Notes: generated by a model from the letters alone, not told the origin. 64,000 bases of DNA from Betaproteobacteria bacterium (GCA_028065725.1 JAPTVL010000268.1:1-64000), one strand, 5' to 3'; positions 7,850 through 15,979 are shown, numbered from the stretch's first letter. Program-made: numbers and translations.

Positions 7850-8574
7850 AGGTTGCAGTCGTTGCCATCACCCGCCACGGCATCGCGCTGGCGGGCCGCA
7901 TCGTCGCCGCCCTGCCCGGCGCGCAACTCTTCGCGCCGGAGAAGTTCCGCGCCGAGGCCCATGCCGCAACCTCCGCCGCGCAGTGCTACGCCGGCAAGGT
8001 CGGCGACCAGGTGCCGGCGCTGTTCGCCGCCTTCGACGCGATCGTCGCGGTCGTCTCCCTTGGCGCCGTGGTGCGGTTGATCGCGCCGCATCTCGGCAAC
8101 AAGGAAAACGACCCGGCCGTGGTGGTGGTCGACGAGGCCGGCCGCTTCGCCATCCCCGTGCTCTCCGGCCACCTGGGCGGCGCCAACGCGCTGGCCGGCC
8201 GGCTGGCGACGGCGCTCGGCGCGACGCCGGTGCTGACCACGGCCTCGGATGCGCGGCAGACGCTCGCCGTCGATCTGCTCGGCCGCGAATTCGGCTGGCG
8301 CATCGAGGCCGATCACGACACGCTGGTGCGCGCGAGCGCCGCGATGGTGAACGACGAGCCCGTGGCGCTCGTCCAGGAGGACGGCGCGCGGGACTGGTGG
8401 GCCGGGCATGCCAACGGCCGCGGCGGGCCGCTGCCGGCGAATATCGCCCTGTTCGACCGGCTGGAGGACGTGGCGCCGGAGGCGTTCGCCGCCGTGCTGT
8501 GGATCGCCGCGCGCGCCATGCCCGGCGACATGGCCGCCCGGCTGGCGGGACGCTGCGTGGCGTATCGGCCATGA
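7846..8574 (+). CDS. cbiG: cobalt-precorrin-5A hydrolase, CbiG N-terminal and central part
   Basis: 242 residues covering the N-terminal and central parts of CbiG, which opens the delta-lactone and releases the C20 carbon as acetaldehyde. LGAVVRLIAPHL followed by VVVVDEAGRFAIPVLSGHLG (about 100-119) is the CbiG_N signature. It starts with GTG 7846, preceded by AAGGAG. The C-terminal domain usually fused to CbiG is encoded by the next gene, overlapping by ATGA, so the enzyme is split into two polypeptides. Confidence 0.88.
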   Translation: MKVAVVAITRHGIALAGRIVAALPGAQLFAPEKFRAEAHAATSAAQCYAGKVGDQVPALFAAFDAIVAVVSLGAVVRLIAPHLGNKENDPAVVVVDEAGRFAIPVLSGHLGGANALAGRLATALGATPVLTTASDARQTLAVDLLGREFGWRIEADHDTLVRASAAMVNDEPVALVQEDGARDWWAGHANGRGGPLPANIALFDRLEDVAPEAFAAVLWIAARAMPGDMAARLAGRCVAYRP

Positions 8575-8966
8575 ATATCGCACTGGGCATCGGCTGCGAC
8601 CGCGGCACGCCGGCCGCCACCATCGCGCGCTGCATCGCCGAGGCGCTCGCCGCCTGCGGCGCGACGCTCGCCGACGTGCGCGCCGTCGCTTCCATCGACC
8701 TCAAGGCGAATGAAACAGGGATGCAGGAAGTCGCCCGCACGCACCGCTGGACGATCCGCTTCTATCCGGCGGCTGATCTGGCAAGGGTCGCCGTGCCGAA
8801 TCCCTCGGAAACCGTGCGCCGGCACACCGGCACGCCCTCGGTCGCCGAAGCCGCCGCGCTGCTGGCCGCCGGCGCCGGGATGTCGCAACTCTTGATCGAA
8901 AAACACAAGCTGCGCGGCCCGGACGGCCGCAACGCCACAATCTCCATCGCGAGGATGCCCCAATGA
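8571..8966 (+). CDS. cobE: CobE / CbiG C-terminal domain protein
   Basis: 131-residue protein equivalent to the CobE/CbiG_C domain. The N-terminal IALGIGCDRGTP motif and the central VASIDLKANETGM segment are typical, as is VAEAAALLAAGAG near the C-terminus. In many anaerobic-pathway bacteria this domain is fused to CbiG. Here it is separate but translationally coupled (ATGA with cbiG, ATGA with cobJ). It probably assembles with the CbiG N-terminal protein. Confidence 0.85.
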   Translation: MNIALGIGCDRGTPAATIARCIAEALAACGATLADVRAVASIDLKANETGMQEVARTHRWTIRFYPAADLARVAVPNPSETVRRHTGTPSVAEAAALLAAGAGMSQLLIEKHKLRGPDGRNATISIARMPQ

Positions 8967-9877
8967 ACGGAAAGATCATGCTCGTCGGCCTCGGCCCGGG
9001 CAGCCACGACCACCTGACGGCGCGCGCCCGCGCCGCCATCGCCGAGGCCGACGTGGTCATCGGCTACGCCACCTACATCCGTCTCGTCGCCGAGCTGCTC
9101 GACGGCAAGGAAGTCGTGAAGAAGGGCATGACCGAGGAACTCGACCGCGCCGTCGAGGCCCTCGACCGCGCGCGCCAAGGGAAGAAAGTCGCGCTGGTGT
9201 CCTCGGGCGACGCGGGGGTGTACGGCATGGCCGGGCCGACTTACGAGGTGCTGTTCCAGGCCGGCTGGACGCCCGATGCGGAGATCGAGGTCGAGATCGT
9301 GCCCGGCGCCTCGGCGCTCAACACCTGCGCCGCGCTGGTCGGCGCGCCGCTGACGCACGACTTCTGCGCGATTTCGCTGTCCGACCTGCTGACGCCCTGG
9401 CCGGTCATCGCCCGCCGTCTCGATGCCGCCGCCGCCGCCGATTTCGTCGTCGCCCTCTACAACCCGAAGAGCGGCCGGCGCACCGGCCAGATCGTCGAGG
9501 CGCAGCGCCTCTTCCTGCGCCATCGCGATCCCGCCACTCCGGTCGCCGTCGTCAAGTCCGCCTACCGCGCCAAGCAGCATATCGAGTTCGCCACGCTGGA
9601 ACGGATGGCCGAATGCGAGATCGGCATGCTCTCCACCGTGCTGATCGGAAATTCCAACACCTACGTCCGCGACGGCCTGATGGTCACACCGCGCGGCTAT
9701 ACCCAAAAATATGACGATGCGGGGACGGTGCGGGAAGGCGAACGGGCCGGCCATTCGCTGTCGACGGGGCTGGAAGGCTGGAGCGCTGCCCTCCGCGCCA
9801 GCGGTCGCGGTGCCGCCGAGTTGGCGCGCGAATATCGCTTGCCGATCGATTACATCGAAGCCGTATTGGCGTCCTGA
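8963..9877 (+). CDS. cobJ: (cobalt-)precorrin-3B C17-methyltransferase
   Basis: CobJ/CbiH performs ring contraction and C17 methylation. The glycine-rich start (IMLVGLGPGSHDHLT), VVIGYATYIRLV and LVSSGDAGVYGMAG are diagnostic. With 304 residues it exceeds the usual length of about 240-250. From roughly residue 250 there is an extra tail ending AREYRLPIDYIEAVLAS, which I cannot assign. It overlaps cobE by ATGA and cobB by a single base. Confidence 0.9.
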   Translation: MNGKIMLVGLGPGSHDHLTARARAAIAEADVVIGYATYIRLVAELLDGKEVVKKGMTEELDRAVEALDRARQGKKVALVSSGDAGVYGMAGPTYEVLFQAGWTPDAEIEVEIVPGASALNTCAALVGAPLTHDFCAISLSDLLTPWPVIARRLDAAAAADFVVALYNPKSGRRTGQIVEAQRLFLRHRDPATPVAVVKSAYRAKQHIEFATLERMAECEIGMLSTVLIGNSNTYVRDGLMVTPRGYTQKYDDAGTVREGERAGHSLSTGLEGWSAALRASGRGAAELAREYRLPIDYIEAVLAS

Positions 9878-11160
9878 TGCCGGCCTGCCCCGCACTGCTC
9901 GTCACCGCGCCGGCTTCCGGCCAGGGCAAGACCACGGTGGTCGCGGCGCTGGCGCGGCTGCATGCGCGGCAGGGTCGCCGGGTGCGCGTCTTCAAGTGCG
10001 GCCCCGACTTTCTCGATCCGCAGATTCATGCCCTCGCCAGCGGCGCGCCCTGCGAGAACATCGACTTCCGCATGTGCGGCGAGGAAGACGCGCGCTGGCG
10101 CCTCGCGCGCGCCGCGCGGGAAGCCGACCTGATCCTCGTCGAGGGCGTGATGGGGCTGCACGACGGCGAGCCGTCGGCGGCCAAACTCGCGCGCCGCCTC
10201 GGCCTGCCGATCCTGCTGGTGCTCGACGCCAGCGCCATGGCCGGCAGCTTCGGCGCGGTCGCCTGGGGCCTGAAGAACTATCAGGAAGGCGCGCCGATCA
10301 CGCATGTACTCGCCAACCGCGTCGGCAGCGGCTATCACGCCGAGCTGTGCCGCGAAACGCTGCCCGCCGACATCGCCTGGGCCGGCCACCTGCCGCGCGA
10401 TCTCGATGCCGCGCTGCCCGAGCGCCATCTCGGCCTGCTGCCGGCGGCCGAGATCACCAATCTCGACGCGCGCATCGAGCGCATGGCCGATCTGCTGGCC
10501 GCGGTGTCCGCCGCCGAGCTACCACCGGCAGTCGAATTCATCGCCGTCCCGCCAGCGCCGACTTTCGAGAAACTGCTTGCCGGCAAGACCATCGCCATCG
10601 CGCGCGACGCGGCATTCTGCTTCCTCTATCCCGCCAACCTCGAATTCCTGGAACAACTCGGCGCGCGGCTCATTTTCTTCTCGCCGCTCGCCGACGCGGC
10701 CCTGCCGCCTTGCGATGCCGTCTGGTTGCCCGGCGGCTATCCCGAACTGCATGGCCCGGTGCTCGCCGCCAACGCCGGCATGCGCTCGACCCTCGCCGCC
10801 CACGTCGCCGCAGGCAAGCCGCTCGTCGCCGAATGCGGCGGCATGATGGCCTGCTTCGAGACGATGACGGTAGCGGACGGCGCAACCCACACGATGTTCG
10901 GCCTGCTGCCCGGCGCAACGCGCATGCAGGCTAGGCTCGCCGGCCTCGGCATGCTCGCGGCGGAACTGTCCGAAGGGCGGCTGACCGGCCACACCTTCCA
11001 CTACTCGACGGCCACAACACCGCTCGTACCCATTGCCCAAGCGACGAAGTCGACGGGCCGGGGCGGCGAGGCGATCTACCGCGTCGGCCGGCTCACCGCC
11101 AGCTACATGCATTTCTATTTTCCATCGAATGCGCTAGCCGCGGCGCGGCTATTCGGCTAG
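9877..11160 (+). CDS. cobB: cobyrinate a,c-diamide synthase
   Basis: ATP- and glutamine-dependent amidation of the a and c side chains (CobB/CbiA), 427 residues. The N-terminal P-loop domain has VTAPASGQGKTTVVAAL and the DFLDP turn. The C-terminal glutamine amidotransferase domain shows LPGGYPE and AECGGMMA with the catalytic Cys. The linker around residues 222-231 is encoded by a copy of the dispersed 26-bp repeat (10542-10567). It is the last gene of the first cobalamin operon. cbiJ/cobK, cbiP, cbiB and nucleotide-loop genes are not in the window. Confidence 0.92.
   Translation: MPACPALLVTAPASGQGKTTVVAALARLHARQGRRVRVFKCGPDFLDPQIHALASGAPCENIDFRMCGEEDARWRLARAAREADLILVEGVMGLHDGEPSAAKLARRLGLPILLVLDASAMAGSFGAVAWGLKNYQEGAPITHVLANRVGSGYHAELCRETLPADIAWAGHLPRDLDAALPERHLGLLPAAEITNLDARIERMADLLAAVSAAELPPAVEFIAVPPAPTFEKLLAGKTIAIARDAAFCFLYPANLEFLEQLGARLIFFSPLADAALPPCDAVWLPGGYPELHGPVLAANAGMRSTLAAHVAAGKPLVAECGGMMACFETMTVADGATHTMFGLLPGATRMQARLAGLGMLAAELSEGRLTGHTFHYSTATTPLVPIAQATKSTGRGGEAIYRVGRLTASYMHFYFPSNALAAARLFG
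10542..10567 (-). repeat. dispersed 26-bp repeat in the cobB inter-domain linker
   Basis: On the minus strand: CGAAAGTCGGCGCTGGCG then GGACGGCG. It encodes the AVPPAPTF linker between the two CobB domains. It is very close to the intergenic copy at 21758. Confidence 0.45.
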
Positions 11161-11164
11161 AATT

Positions 11165-11335
11165 GGCACCGACTCAGCATCCAGGAACACGGTGCAAATC
11201 CGTGGCGGGCCCGCCGCTGTAATCGGGGACGGATGCCGCGGGGCCGACATTGTCGGCCAGCCACTGCCGGAATGCATCCCGGCGGGAAGGCGCGGCAGAT
11301 CCGGTCGATCCGAGAGCCAGAAGACCTGCTGATTC
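11165..11335 (+). promoter_or_regulatory. cobalamin (B12) riboswitch 2
   Basis: Second complete B12 element: GGAACACGGTGCAAATCCG, then GCGGGCCCGCCGCTGTAA, a GGGAAGGCGCGGCAG arm, and the B12 box AGCCAGAAGACCTGCTG at 11315-11331. It starts immediately after the cobB stop and lies in the leader of the peptide / radical SAM / bluB operon. It is followed 20 bases later by an intrinsic terminator, so regulation should be transcriptional. Confidence 0.93.
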
Positions 11336-11354
11336 ATGTGAGGAAACCAATGGC

Positions 11355-11406
11355 AAGGGTTTCGTCGTCGCGCTGGCCGCGCGGCGGCGAAGCCCTTTTT
11401 CTTTTT
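11355..11406 (+). terminator. intrinsic terminator, expression platform of riboswitch 2
   Basis: A 19-bp stem with no bulges (5' arm 11355-11373, 5-base loop, 3' arm 11379-11397, including a few G-T pairs) is followed by TTTTTCTTTTT (11396-11406). It lies between the riboswitch and the first gene. Read-through when cobalamin is low is the simplest model. It also argues against the upstream in-frame ATG at 11350 as the peptide start. Confidence 0.85.
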
Positions 11407-11454
11407 AGTTTCAGCATAACGCCCGCTACGCAGGCATTAGCTTTCACTGAAACT
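11407..11454. repeat. imperfect palindromic element, leader copy
   Basis: AGTTTCAG (11407-11414) mirrors CTGAAACT (11447-11454), and TAACGCC (11417-11423) mirrors GGCATTA with one wobble. The right half, including the following ACTTCG and TTTCG, matches 27 of 31 bases of DNA at 42022-42052 inside uup, so this is a mobile or dispersed element. Confidence 0.5.
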
Positions 11455-11481
11455 TCGTTTTCGGAATCGAGGAGAACTTCC

Positions 11482-11637
11482 ATGTCGCAAACCGTCCGGC
11501 CGCAACAAACCCAGACCACTCCCACCGTGCCGCAGCCCGCCGCCCAGCCGGCAGTGATCGCCACGCGCCAGCATTGCGAGGCCGATGGCGTCGGCCTCTC
11601 GCACTACATCCTGATGGACCGGAAGCCGGCGCAATGA
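11482..11637 (+). CDS. cbpA: short precursor peptide, CbpA type
   Basis: 51-residue peptide. The N-terminal half is a Thr/Pro/Gln-rich, probably flexible leader (to about residue 25). The C-terminal half contains HCEADGVGLSHYILMDRK, which looks like a conserved core, with a single Cys. GAGGAG (11469-11474) lies 7 bases before ATG 11482, downstream of the riboswitch terminator. Its stop overlaps the start of the radical SAM gene as ATGA. I recognise it from memory as the modified-peptide precursor paired with CbpB near cobalamin genes. No function is known to me. The alternative start at 11350 would place the terminator hairpin inside the gene. Confidence 0.75.
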   Translation: MSQTVRPQQTQTTPTVPQPAAQPAVIATRQHCEADGVGLSHYILMDRKPAQ

Positions 11638-13028
11638 GCGTCGCCACTTCCGCCCCGGGCCGCTACCTCAACAGCGGCGGCGGCCCGACGCTGCTGCCGC
11701 TCGACATCGGTCACGCCGATTACCTCGCGCTCACCGACCCCGCCACCGCCTTCTGGGCGCTGGTGAGGAAGGACCGCCTCGCGGAAACGCTGGCCGGCGG
11801 CCCGCTGCTCGACCAGTACCGCGCCCAGGCCGCCGAATTCGCGCGCGAACTGCATGGGCTGCGTTTCGGGCTCAAGCCTTCGGCCGTGTATGTCAATCCG
11901 ACCGAACGCTGCAACCTCGACTGCAGCTACTGCTACATCCCGCGCGAGATGCGGCGCGACGGCCAGCACATGCCGGCGGAGCGCCTGATCGAAGCCCTGG
12001 AACGCCTCAAGGCCTACTTCGCCACGGTCATGCCGGCCGGGCGCAAGCCGCGCATCATCTTCCACGGCGCCGAGCCGTTGATGAACCGCGGTGCGCTGTT
12101 TGCCGCCATCGACGCCTGCCGCGACGACTACCTGTTCGGCGTGCAGACAAACGCCACGCTGCTCGACGCGGAAGTGCTCGATTTTCTTACCGCGCGCGGG
12201 GTCAGCATCGGTCTTTCGCTCGACGGCCCGACGGCCGACGTCACCGACGCCACGCGCCTCTCCTTCGGCGGCAAGAGCGTGCATGACAAGGTGCTCGATG
12301 CCATGGACCACCTGCGCGGCTACGACGCCTGGAGCGTGATCGCCACCTGCACGGCGAAGAACCTCGACCAGCTGGTGCCGCTGGTCGAGCTGTTCCACGC
12401 GCAGGAGGTGCCGACCTGCATGCTCAACGCCGTGCGCTGCACGCTGGAAGGCGCGCGCGGCGTGCGGCCGGACGACGACGCGCTGGCGACTCATTTCATC
12501 GCTGCCGTCGAGCGCAGCCACGCGCTGTTCCGCGAGAGCGGACGCAAGCTGGTGGTCGCCAACTTCGCCAACATCCTGCTGGCGATCCTGGCGCCGACGG
12601 CGCGCCGCCTGATGTGCGACATCTCGCCCTGCGGCGGTGGCCGCGCCTTCTTCGCGCTGGCGCCGGACGGCGGCCTGTTTCCCTGCAGCGAGTTCATCGG
12701 CCTGCCGGCCTTCAACGGCGGCAACCTGTTCGAGCGGCCGGTGGCGGACATTCTCGCCAGCCCGCCCTTCGCCAGGGTCACCGGTCGCGATGTGGACAAG
12801 TTCGCCCCCTGCGCGACTTGCGCGATCCGCCATTTCTGCGGCGCGCCGTGTCCGGCCGAGGCGCACGAGATGAACGGCGGCATGGAGCAGATCGGCGCCT
12901 TCTGCGGCTTCTACGAGGAGCAGGTGCGCTACGCGCTGCGCCTGATCGCCGACGGCAAGGCCGGCGACTTCCTCTGGGACGGCTGGGACGCCGGCGTCGC
13001 AACCAGCTTCAGTGTGACTCTGCAATGA
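11634..13028 (+). CDS. cbpB: peptide-modifying radical SAM/SPASM enzyme, CbpB type
   Basis: 464 residues. The radical SAM cluster motif ERCNLDCSYCYIP gives Cys93, Cys97 and Cys100. A C-terminal SPASM-like region has many Cys for auxiliary Fe-S clusters: CDISPCGGG, LFPCSEF, FAPCATCAIRHFCGAPC and FCGFY. Such enzymes install carbon-centred crosslinks or other changes in ribosomal peptides. ATG 11634 is set by the ATGA overlap with cbpA; bluB overlaps its stop likewise. Control by riboswitch 2 ties the modification to cobalamin status. The product is unknown. Confidence 0.88.
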   Translation: MSVATSAPGRYLNSGGGPTLLPLDIGHADYLALTDPATAFWALVRKDRLAETLAGGPLLDQYRAQAAEFARELHGLRFGLKPSAVYVNPTERCNLDCSYCYIPREMRRDGQHMPAERLIEALERLKAYFATVMPAGRKPRIIFHGAEPLMNRGALFAAIDACRDDYLFGVQTNATLLDAEVLDFLTARGVSIGLSLDGPTADVTDATRLSFGGKSVHDKVLDAMDHLRGYDAWSVIATCTAKNLDQLVPLVELFHAQEVPTCMLNAVRCTLEGARGVRPDDDALATHFIAAVERSHALFRESGRKLVVANFANILLAILAPTARRLMCDISPCGGGRAFFALAPDGGLFPCSEFIGLPAFNGGNLFERPVADILASPPFARVTGRDVDKFAPCATCAIRHFCGAPCPAEAHEMNGGMEQIGAFCGFYEEQVRYALRLIADGKAGDFLWDGWDAGVATSFSVTLQ

Positions 13029-13696
13029 ACCCCCACCGCTACCCCGACACCGAGATCGCCGCCCTCGAACGCGCCATGCGCGAACGGCGCGACATGCGCC
13101 ACTTCCTGCCCGATCCATTGCCGGAGGGAATGCTTGAACGCCTGGTCGAGGCGGCCCATCTCGCGCCCTCGGTCGGCTACATGCAGCCCTGGCGCTTCAT
13201 CCGCGTGCGCGACGCCGGGCTGCGCGCGCGTCTGCACGCGCTGGTCGAGGCCGAGCGGCTGGCCACGGCAGCGGCGCTGCCCAGCCGCAACGAGGAATTT
13301 CTTCAGGTGAAGATCGAGGGCATCCGCGAGTGCGCCGAGCTGCTGGTGGTCGCGCTGATGCCGGAGCGCGAGCGCCATCTCGTCGGCCGCCGCACGCTGC
13401 CGGAGATGGACGTCGCCTCGGTCGGCTGCGCGATCCAGAACATGTGGCTGCTGGCGCGCGCCGAGGGCGTCGGCCTCGGCTGGGTGTCCTTCTTCGAGCC
13501 GGACGCGCTGGCGCAGCTGCTCGGTATGCCTGCGGGCGCGCGGCCGCTCGCCATCCTGTGCATCGGCAGGGTGCCGGCCTTCTATCCGCGACCGATGTTC
13601 GAGGACGCCGGCTGGGGCAGGCGGCTGCCGCTGGAAGACGTGCTCTTCGAGAACGGCTGGAAAGTCGGCGCCGGTGGGACGGTGCCGGCGTATTGA
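13025..13696 (+). CDS. bluB: 5,6-dimethylbenzimidazole synthase
   Basis: BluB fragments reduced FMN with O2 to make 5,6-dimethylbenzimidazole, the lower ligand of B12. The 223-residue nitroreductase-fold protein has RRDMRHFLPDPLP at the N-terminus and LAPSVGYMQPWRFI (about 43-56), which separates BluB from ordinary nitroreductases. It overlaps cbpB by ATGA. An O2-dependent lower-ligand enzyme beside an anaerobic corrin pathway fits a facultative organism. The last codons (KVGAGGTVPAY) lie on a copy of the dispersed 26-bp repeat. Confidence 0.88.
   Translation: MNPHRYPDTEIAALERAMRERRDMRHFLPDPLPEGMLERLVEAAHLAPSVGYMQPWRFIRVRDAGLRARLHALVEAERLATAAALPSRNEEFLQVKIEGIRECAELLVVALMPERERHLVGRRTLPEMDVASVGCAIQNMWLLARAEGVGLGWVSFFEPDALAQLLGMPAGARPLAILCIGRVPAFYPRPMFEDAGWGRRLPLEDVLFENGWKVGAGGTVPAY
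13659..13684 (+). repeat. dispersed 26-bp repeat at the bluB 3' end
   Basis: GGAAAGTCGGCGCCGGTG then GGACGGTG. It encodes the final residues of BluB, beyond the catalytic fold. Confidence 0.45.
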
Positions 13697-13802
13697 TGGA
13701 ATCGCTTGGCGAAATCCGATAATACTTTGGCGCCGGATCCGCAAGCGCATCAGCCAGCCGTTGCCATGCGATTGCATCGCCGGGGGCAACCTCAGCCGGG
13801 TT

Positions 13803-14432
13803 TCAGTCGAGTTCGATCAGTCCACGCGGCGTGCGCAGGTAGGCCACCAGCTGCACCGCCTCGCCGGCGGCGCAGGCATGCACGTCCAGGCGAGAACCCA
13901 GGCCAAGGCTGTCCAGCGCAGCCCGGATACGCGCCGGTTGCGGATGGAAGCCTTCCAGCTTCATCAGGCGGCAGCCGGCATCCGGCAGGCGCGAAGCCGG
14001 ATGCTGCGCCACATCCCACTGGATCAGCGTCGGCACCAGCCCCGCGCCCGGCAGGTGGCCGTCGGCCGGCACGCTGATGCGCCAGCGGTAGTCGCCGCGC
14101 TCCATGGGCAGTATCTGGCCCGGGTCTTCGCTGCAGGCGGCATCGCGAGCGATGTCGTCGCTGCGCGCCACCCAGTGGATCAGGTGCGGCCGGTCTTGCG
14201 CCGGCAAACTGTCCAGTTCGAACCAGCGCGACCTCCCGGGCGGTGCTGCCGCGGGGTCGATGGCAATCAGTTCGAGGTAGAAGTTCCCGCCCAGACCGAG
14301 CAGGCGATTGTGGGTGCCCATGCGAACGTGCCTGCCGCCGGCCGAAAGTGCGACACCCAAGTGCTGCTCCAGCCAGGCCGCGCCGGCGTCGAGATCATGC
14401 GCGGCGAGAACCAGATGATCAGGTTCGACCAC
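13803..14432 (-). CDS. VOC-superfamily glyoxalase-like protein
   Basis: 209 residues. The N-terminal MVEPDHLVLAAHDLDAGAAW and GTHNRLLGLGGNFYLELIAI segments fit the glyoxalase-like VOC domain, in which His and Glu residues usually bind a metal. The substrate is unknown. It starts one base after the nikR stop on the same strand, so it is co-transcribed with nikR and the HD-domain gene. This hints at a metal-related role but does not prove one. Confidence 0.7.
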   Translation of the reverse strand: MVEPDHLVLAAHDLDAGAAWLEQHLGVALSAGGRHVRMGTHNRLLGLGGNFYLELIAIDPAAAPPGRSRWFELDSLPAQDRPHLIHWVARSDDIARDAACSEDPGQILPMERGDYRWRISVPADGHLPGAGLVPTLIQWDVAQHPASRLPDAGCRLMKLEGFHPQPARIRAALDSLGLGSRLDVHACAAGEAVQLVAYLRTPRGLIELD

Positions 14433-14433
14433 G

Positions 14434-14916
14434 TCAGGTTTTTGGCTTCAGGTGCATATGCCCACGCCCGCTGCCTGCCGGACGGTAGCCGTGGCCGTGG
14501 CTGCGCCCGGCATCGACGTCGACGTCGATCAGGTTGAGCTGGCCGTGGCGTACGCCGCGTTCGGCAATCAGGGCATCGGCAAAACCGCGCACCGCTGCGG
14601 TCGGCCCGCGCAACACCACGCTTTCCAGGCAGTTCTCATGGTCGAGATGGGCATGCATGGTGGCCACGGTCAGGTCGTGCTGGCCGTGCTGCAGGCTGGT
14701 CAGGCGCTCGGCCAGGTCGCGCTCGTGATGGTTGTAGACGTAGGACAGGTTGGCGACGCAATGCGCCGCCGCGCCGCGCTGCTGGCGCGCCGCTTCGAGG
14801 TGGGCACGCAACAGGTCGCGCACCGCCTCGGAGCGATTCTGGTAGCCGCGTTCGGCAATCAGCCGGTCGAATTCCGCGGCCAGTTCGGAATCGAGCGAAA
14901 TCGTGATGCGCTCCAT
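14434..14916 (-). CDS. nikR: nickel-responsive regulator NikR
   Basis: 160 residues: a ribbon-helix-helix DNA-binding domain (ITISLDSELAAEFDRLIAER, then GYQNRSEAVRDLLR) followed by an ACT-like nickel-sensing domain. The high-affinity Ni ligands are visible as His77, His88, His90 and Cys96, matching E. coli His76/87/89 and Cys95. A His-rich C-terminal tail (about 143-156) is extra and may bind metal. It starts one base after the HD-domain gene. Likely targets are the permease palindrome at 321-345 and nickel supply for the hox hydrogenase. Confidence 0.92.
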   Translation of the reverse strand: MERITISLDSELAAEFDRLIAERGYQNRSEAVRDLLRAHLEAARQQRGAAAHCVANLSYVYNHHERDLAERLTSLQHGQHDLTVATMHAHLDHENCLESVVLRGPTAAVRGFADALIAERGVRHGQLNLIDVDVDAGRSHGHGYRPAGSGRGHMHLKPKT

Positions 14917-14917
14917 T

Positions 14918-15829
14918 TCAGTCGACGTCTTTGAGCTTCTGCAAATTTTCGACCACGCCGCCGCGTTTCAGGCGCTCCAGCCGGTGCCCGCGCTCGGTCT
15001 TCACCACGCGGTCGAGGTAGTCGAGATTGCGGTCGATCGACTCCTGGTAGAAGTTGCGGTCGGCGCCCTGCTGCGCGTCGAAATGCCGCGCCAGATTGAC
15101 CGACATGCCATGCAAGTCCTGGTCCAGCCGGCCCTTGGTCATGCGGTAGAAGGCGGTGGTCTTTTCCAGCAGGTCGTGGATGTCGGCGAAGCCGCCCAAC
15201 TGCGCTTCCTCGAATTCGAAATACAGCAGCAGCACGCGCTCGAGATATTCGCGGTTCGCCATCTGCCCGATCAGGTCGGCGGTAGCGGTGGCGTAGGCGG
15301 CGCGCTGCTGCTGCAGGCTGTCGAACTTGACCCAGTCGGGATGCTTGCGATGGTCGGTGAGCATGATCACCTTGGTGATGCTGTCCAGCAGATCGGGCGG
15401 GATGTCGCTCAGGTGCTGCCGCGAAAACTCGACGCCGCGCATGACATGGCTGGCGGTGAATTGAGCGCCGGTGCCGGAAGCCTCCTCGTCGCTCATCAGA
15501 TAGCCGATATCGTGCATCAGGGCGCCGATCAGCGCGGCATCGATATGGTCGCCATCCACGCCCTGGCCAGCCAGGTGCAGGCCATGCAGCATGCGCGCGC
15601 TGCACAGCACGACCTCGTTGGTATGGGTGCGATTGTGATACAGGGTCTTGAGCTTCTGGTAGCCCGGCAGCTTGCCGGCGAAGGCCCGATCGAGCAGGCT
15701 GAAGGCGGCGCCGATGCGGGCCAGGTCGTGGCCCGGGGCGAAGGCCCGGACGATCTCGGCCACCTGCGATTCCACTTCTCCGGTGTCGAGGGTATTGCCC
15801 AGTGCAGCAAAGGGACTGTCGTAGGTCAT
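14918..15829 (-). CDS. HD-domain phosphohydrolase-like protein
   Basis: 303 residues. The metal-binding His of LYHNRTHTNEV (about 63-73) and the HD pair in ALMHDIGYL (about 110-118) mark an HD domain. The later part is helical with no assigned domain. I chose ATG 15829, although the ribosome site is weak; an upstream ATG at 15970 would add 47 poorly conserved-looking residues and run through the divergent promoter. It heads the HD-nikR-VOC operon. The substrate (a nucleotide or signalling nucleotide) is unknown. Confidence 0.65.
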   Translation of the reverse strand: MTYDSPFAALGNTLDTGEVESQVAEIVRAFAPGHDLARIGAAFSLLDRAFAGKLPGYQKLKTLYHNRTHTNEVVLCSARMLHGLHLAGQGVDGDHIDAALIGALMHDIGYLMSDEEASGTGAQFTASHVMRGVEFSRQHLSDIPPDLLDSITKVIMLTDHRKHPDWVKFDSLQQQRAAYATATADLIGQMANREYLERVLLLYFEFEEAQLGGFADIHDLLEKTTAFYRMTKGRLDQDLHGMSVNLARHFDAQQGADRNFYQESIDRNLDYLDRVVKTERGHRLERLKRGGVVENLQKLKDVD

Positions 15830-15979
15830 GGTTGCCTGTGGCGGGCCGATGCGCCCAAGCGCAAATGCTAGCAGAGCAGCCCGCAAAATTCCGCCGGAGC
15901 GCCAAATTCCCTCGCACTGTCCTTTGCCGGCAGGCACTAGTTGTTGACCCAGATTAAACTCGAATTTCATGACAGCGCT

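Noticed and set aside
11350..11481. ATG 11350 as the start of the CbpA peptide
   Set aside because: It has a fair ribosome site, but this would place the riboswitch terminator and a palindromic repeat inside the gene; 11482 has a better site and comes after the terminator.
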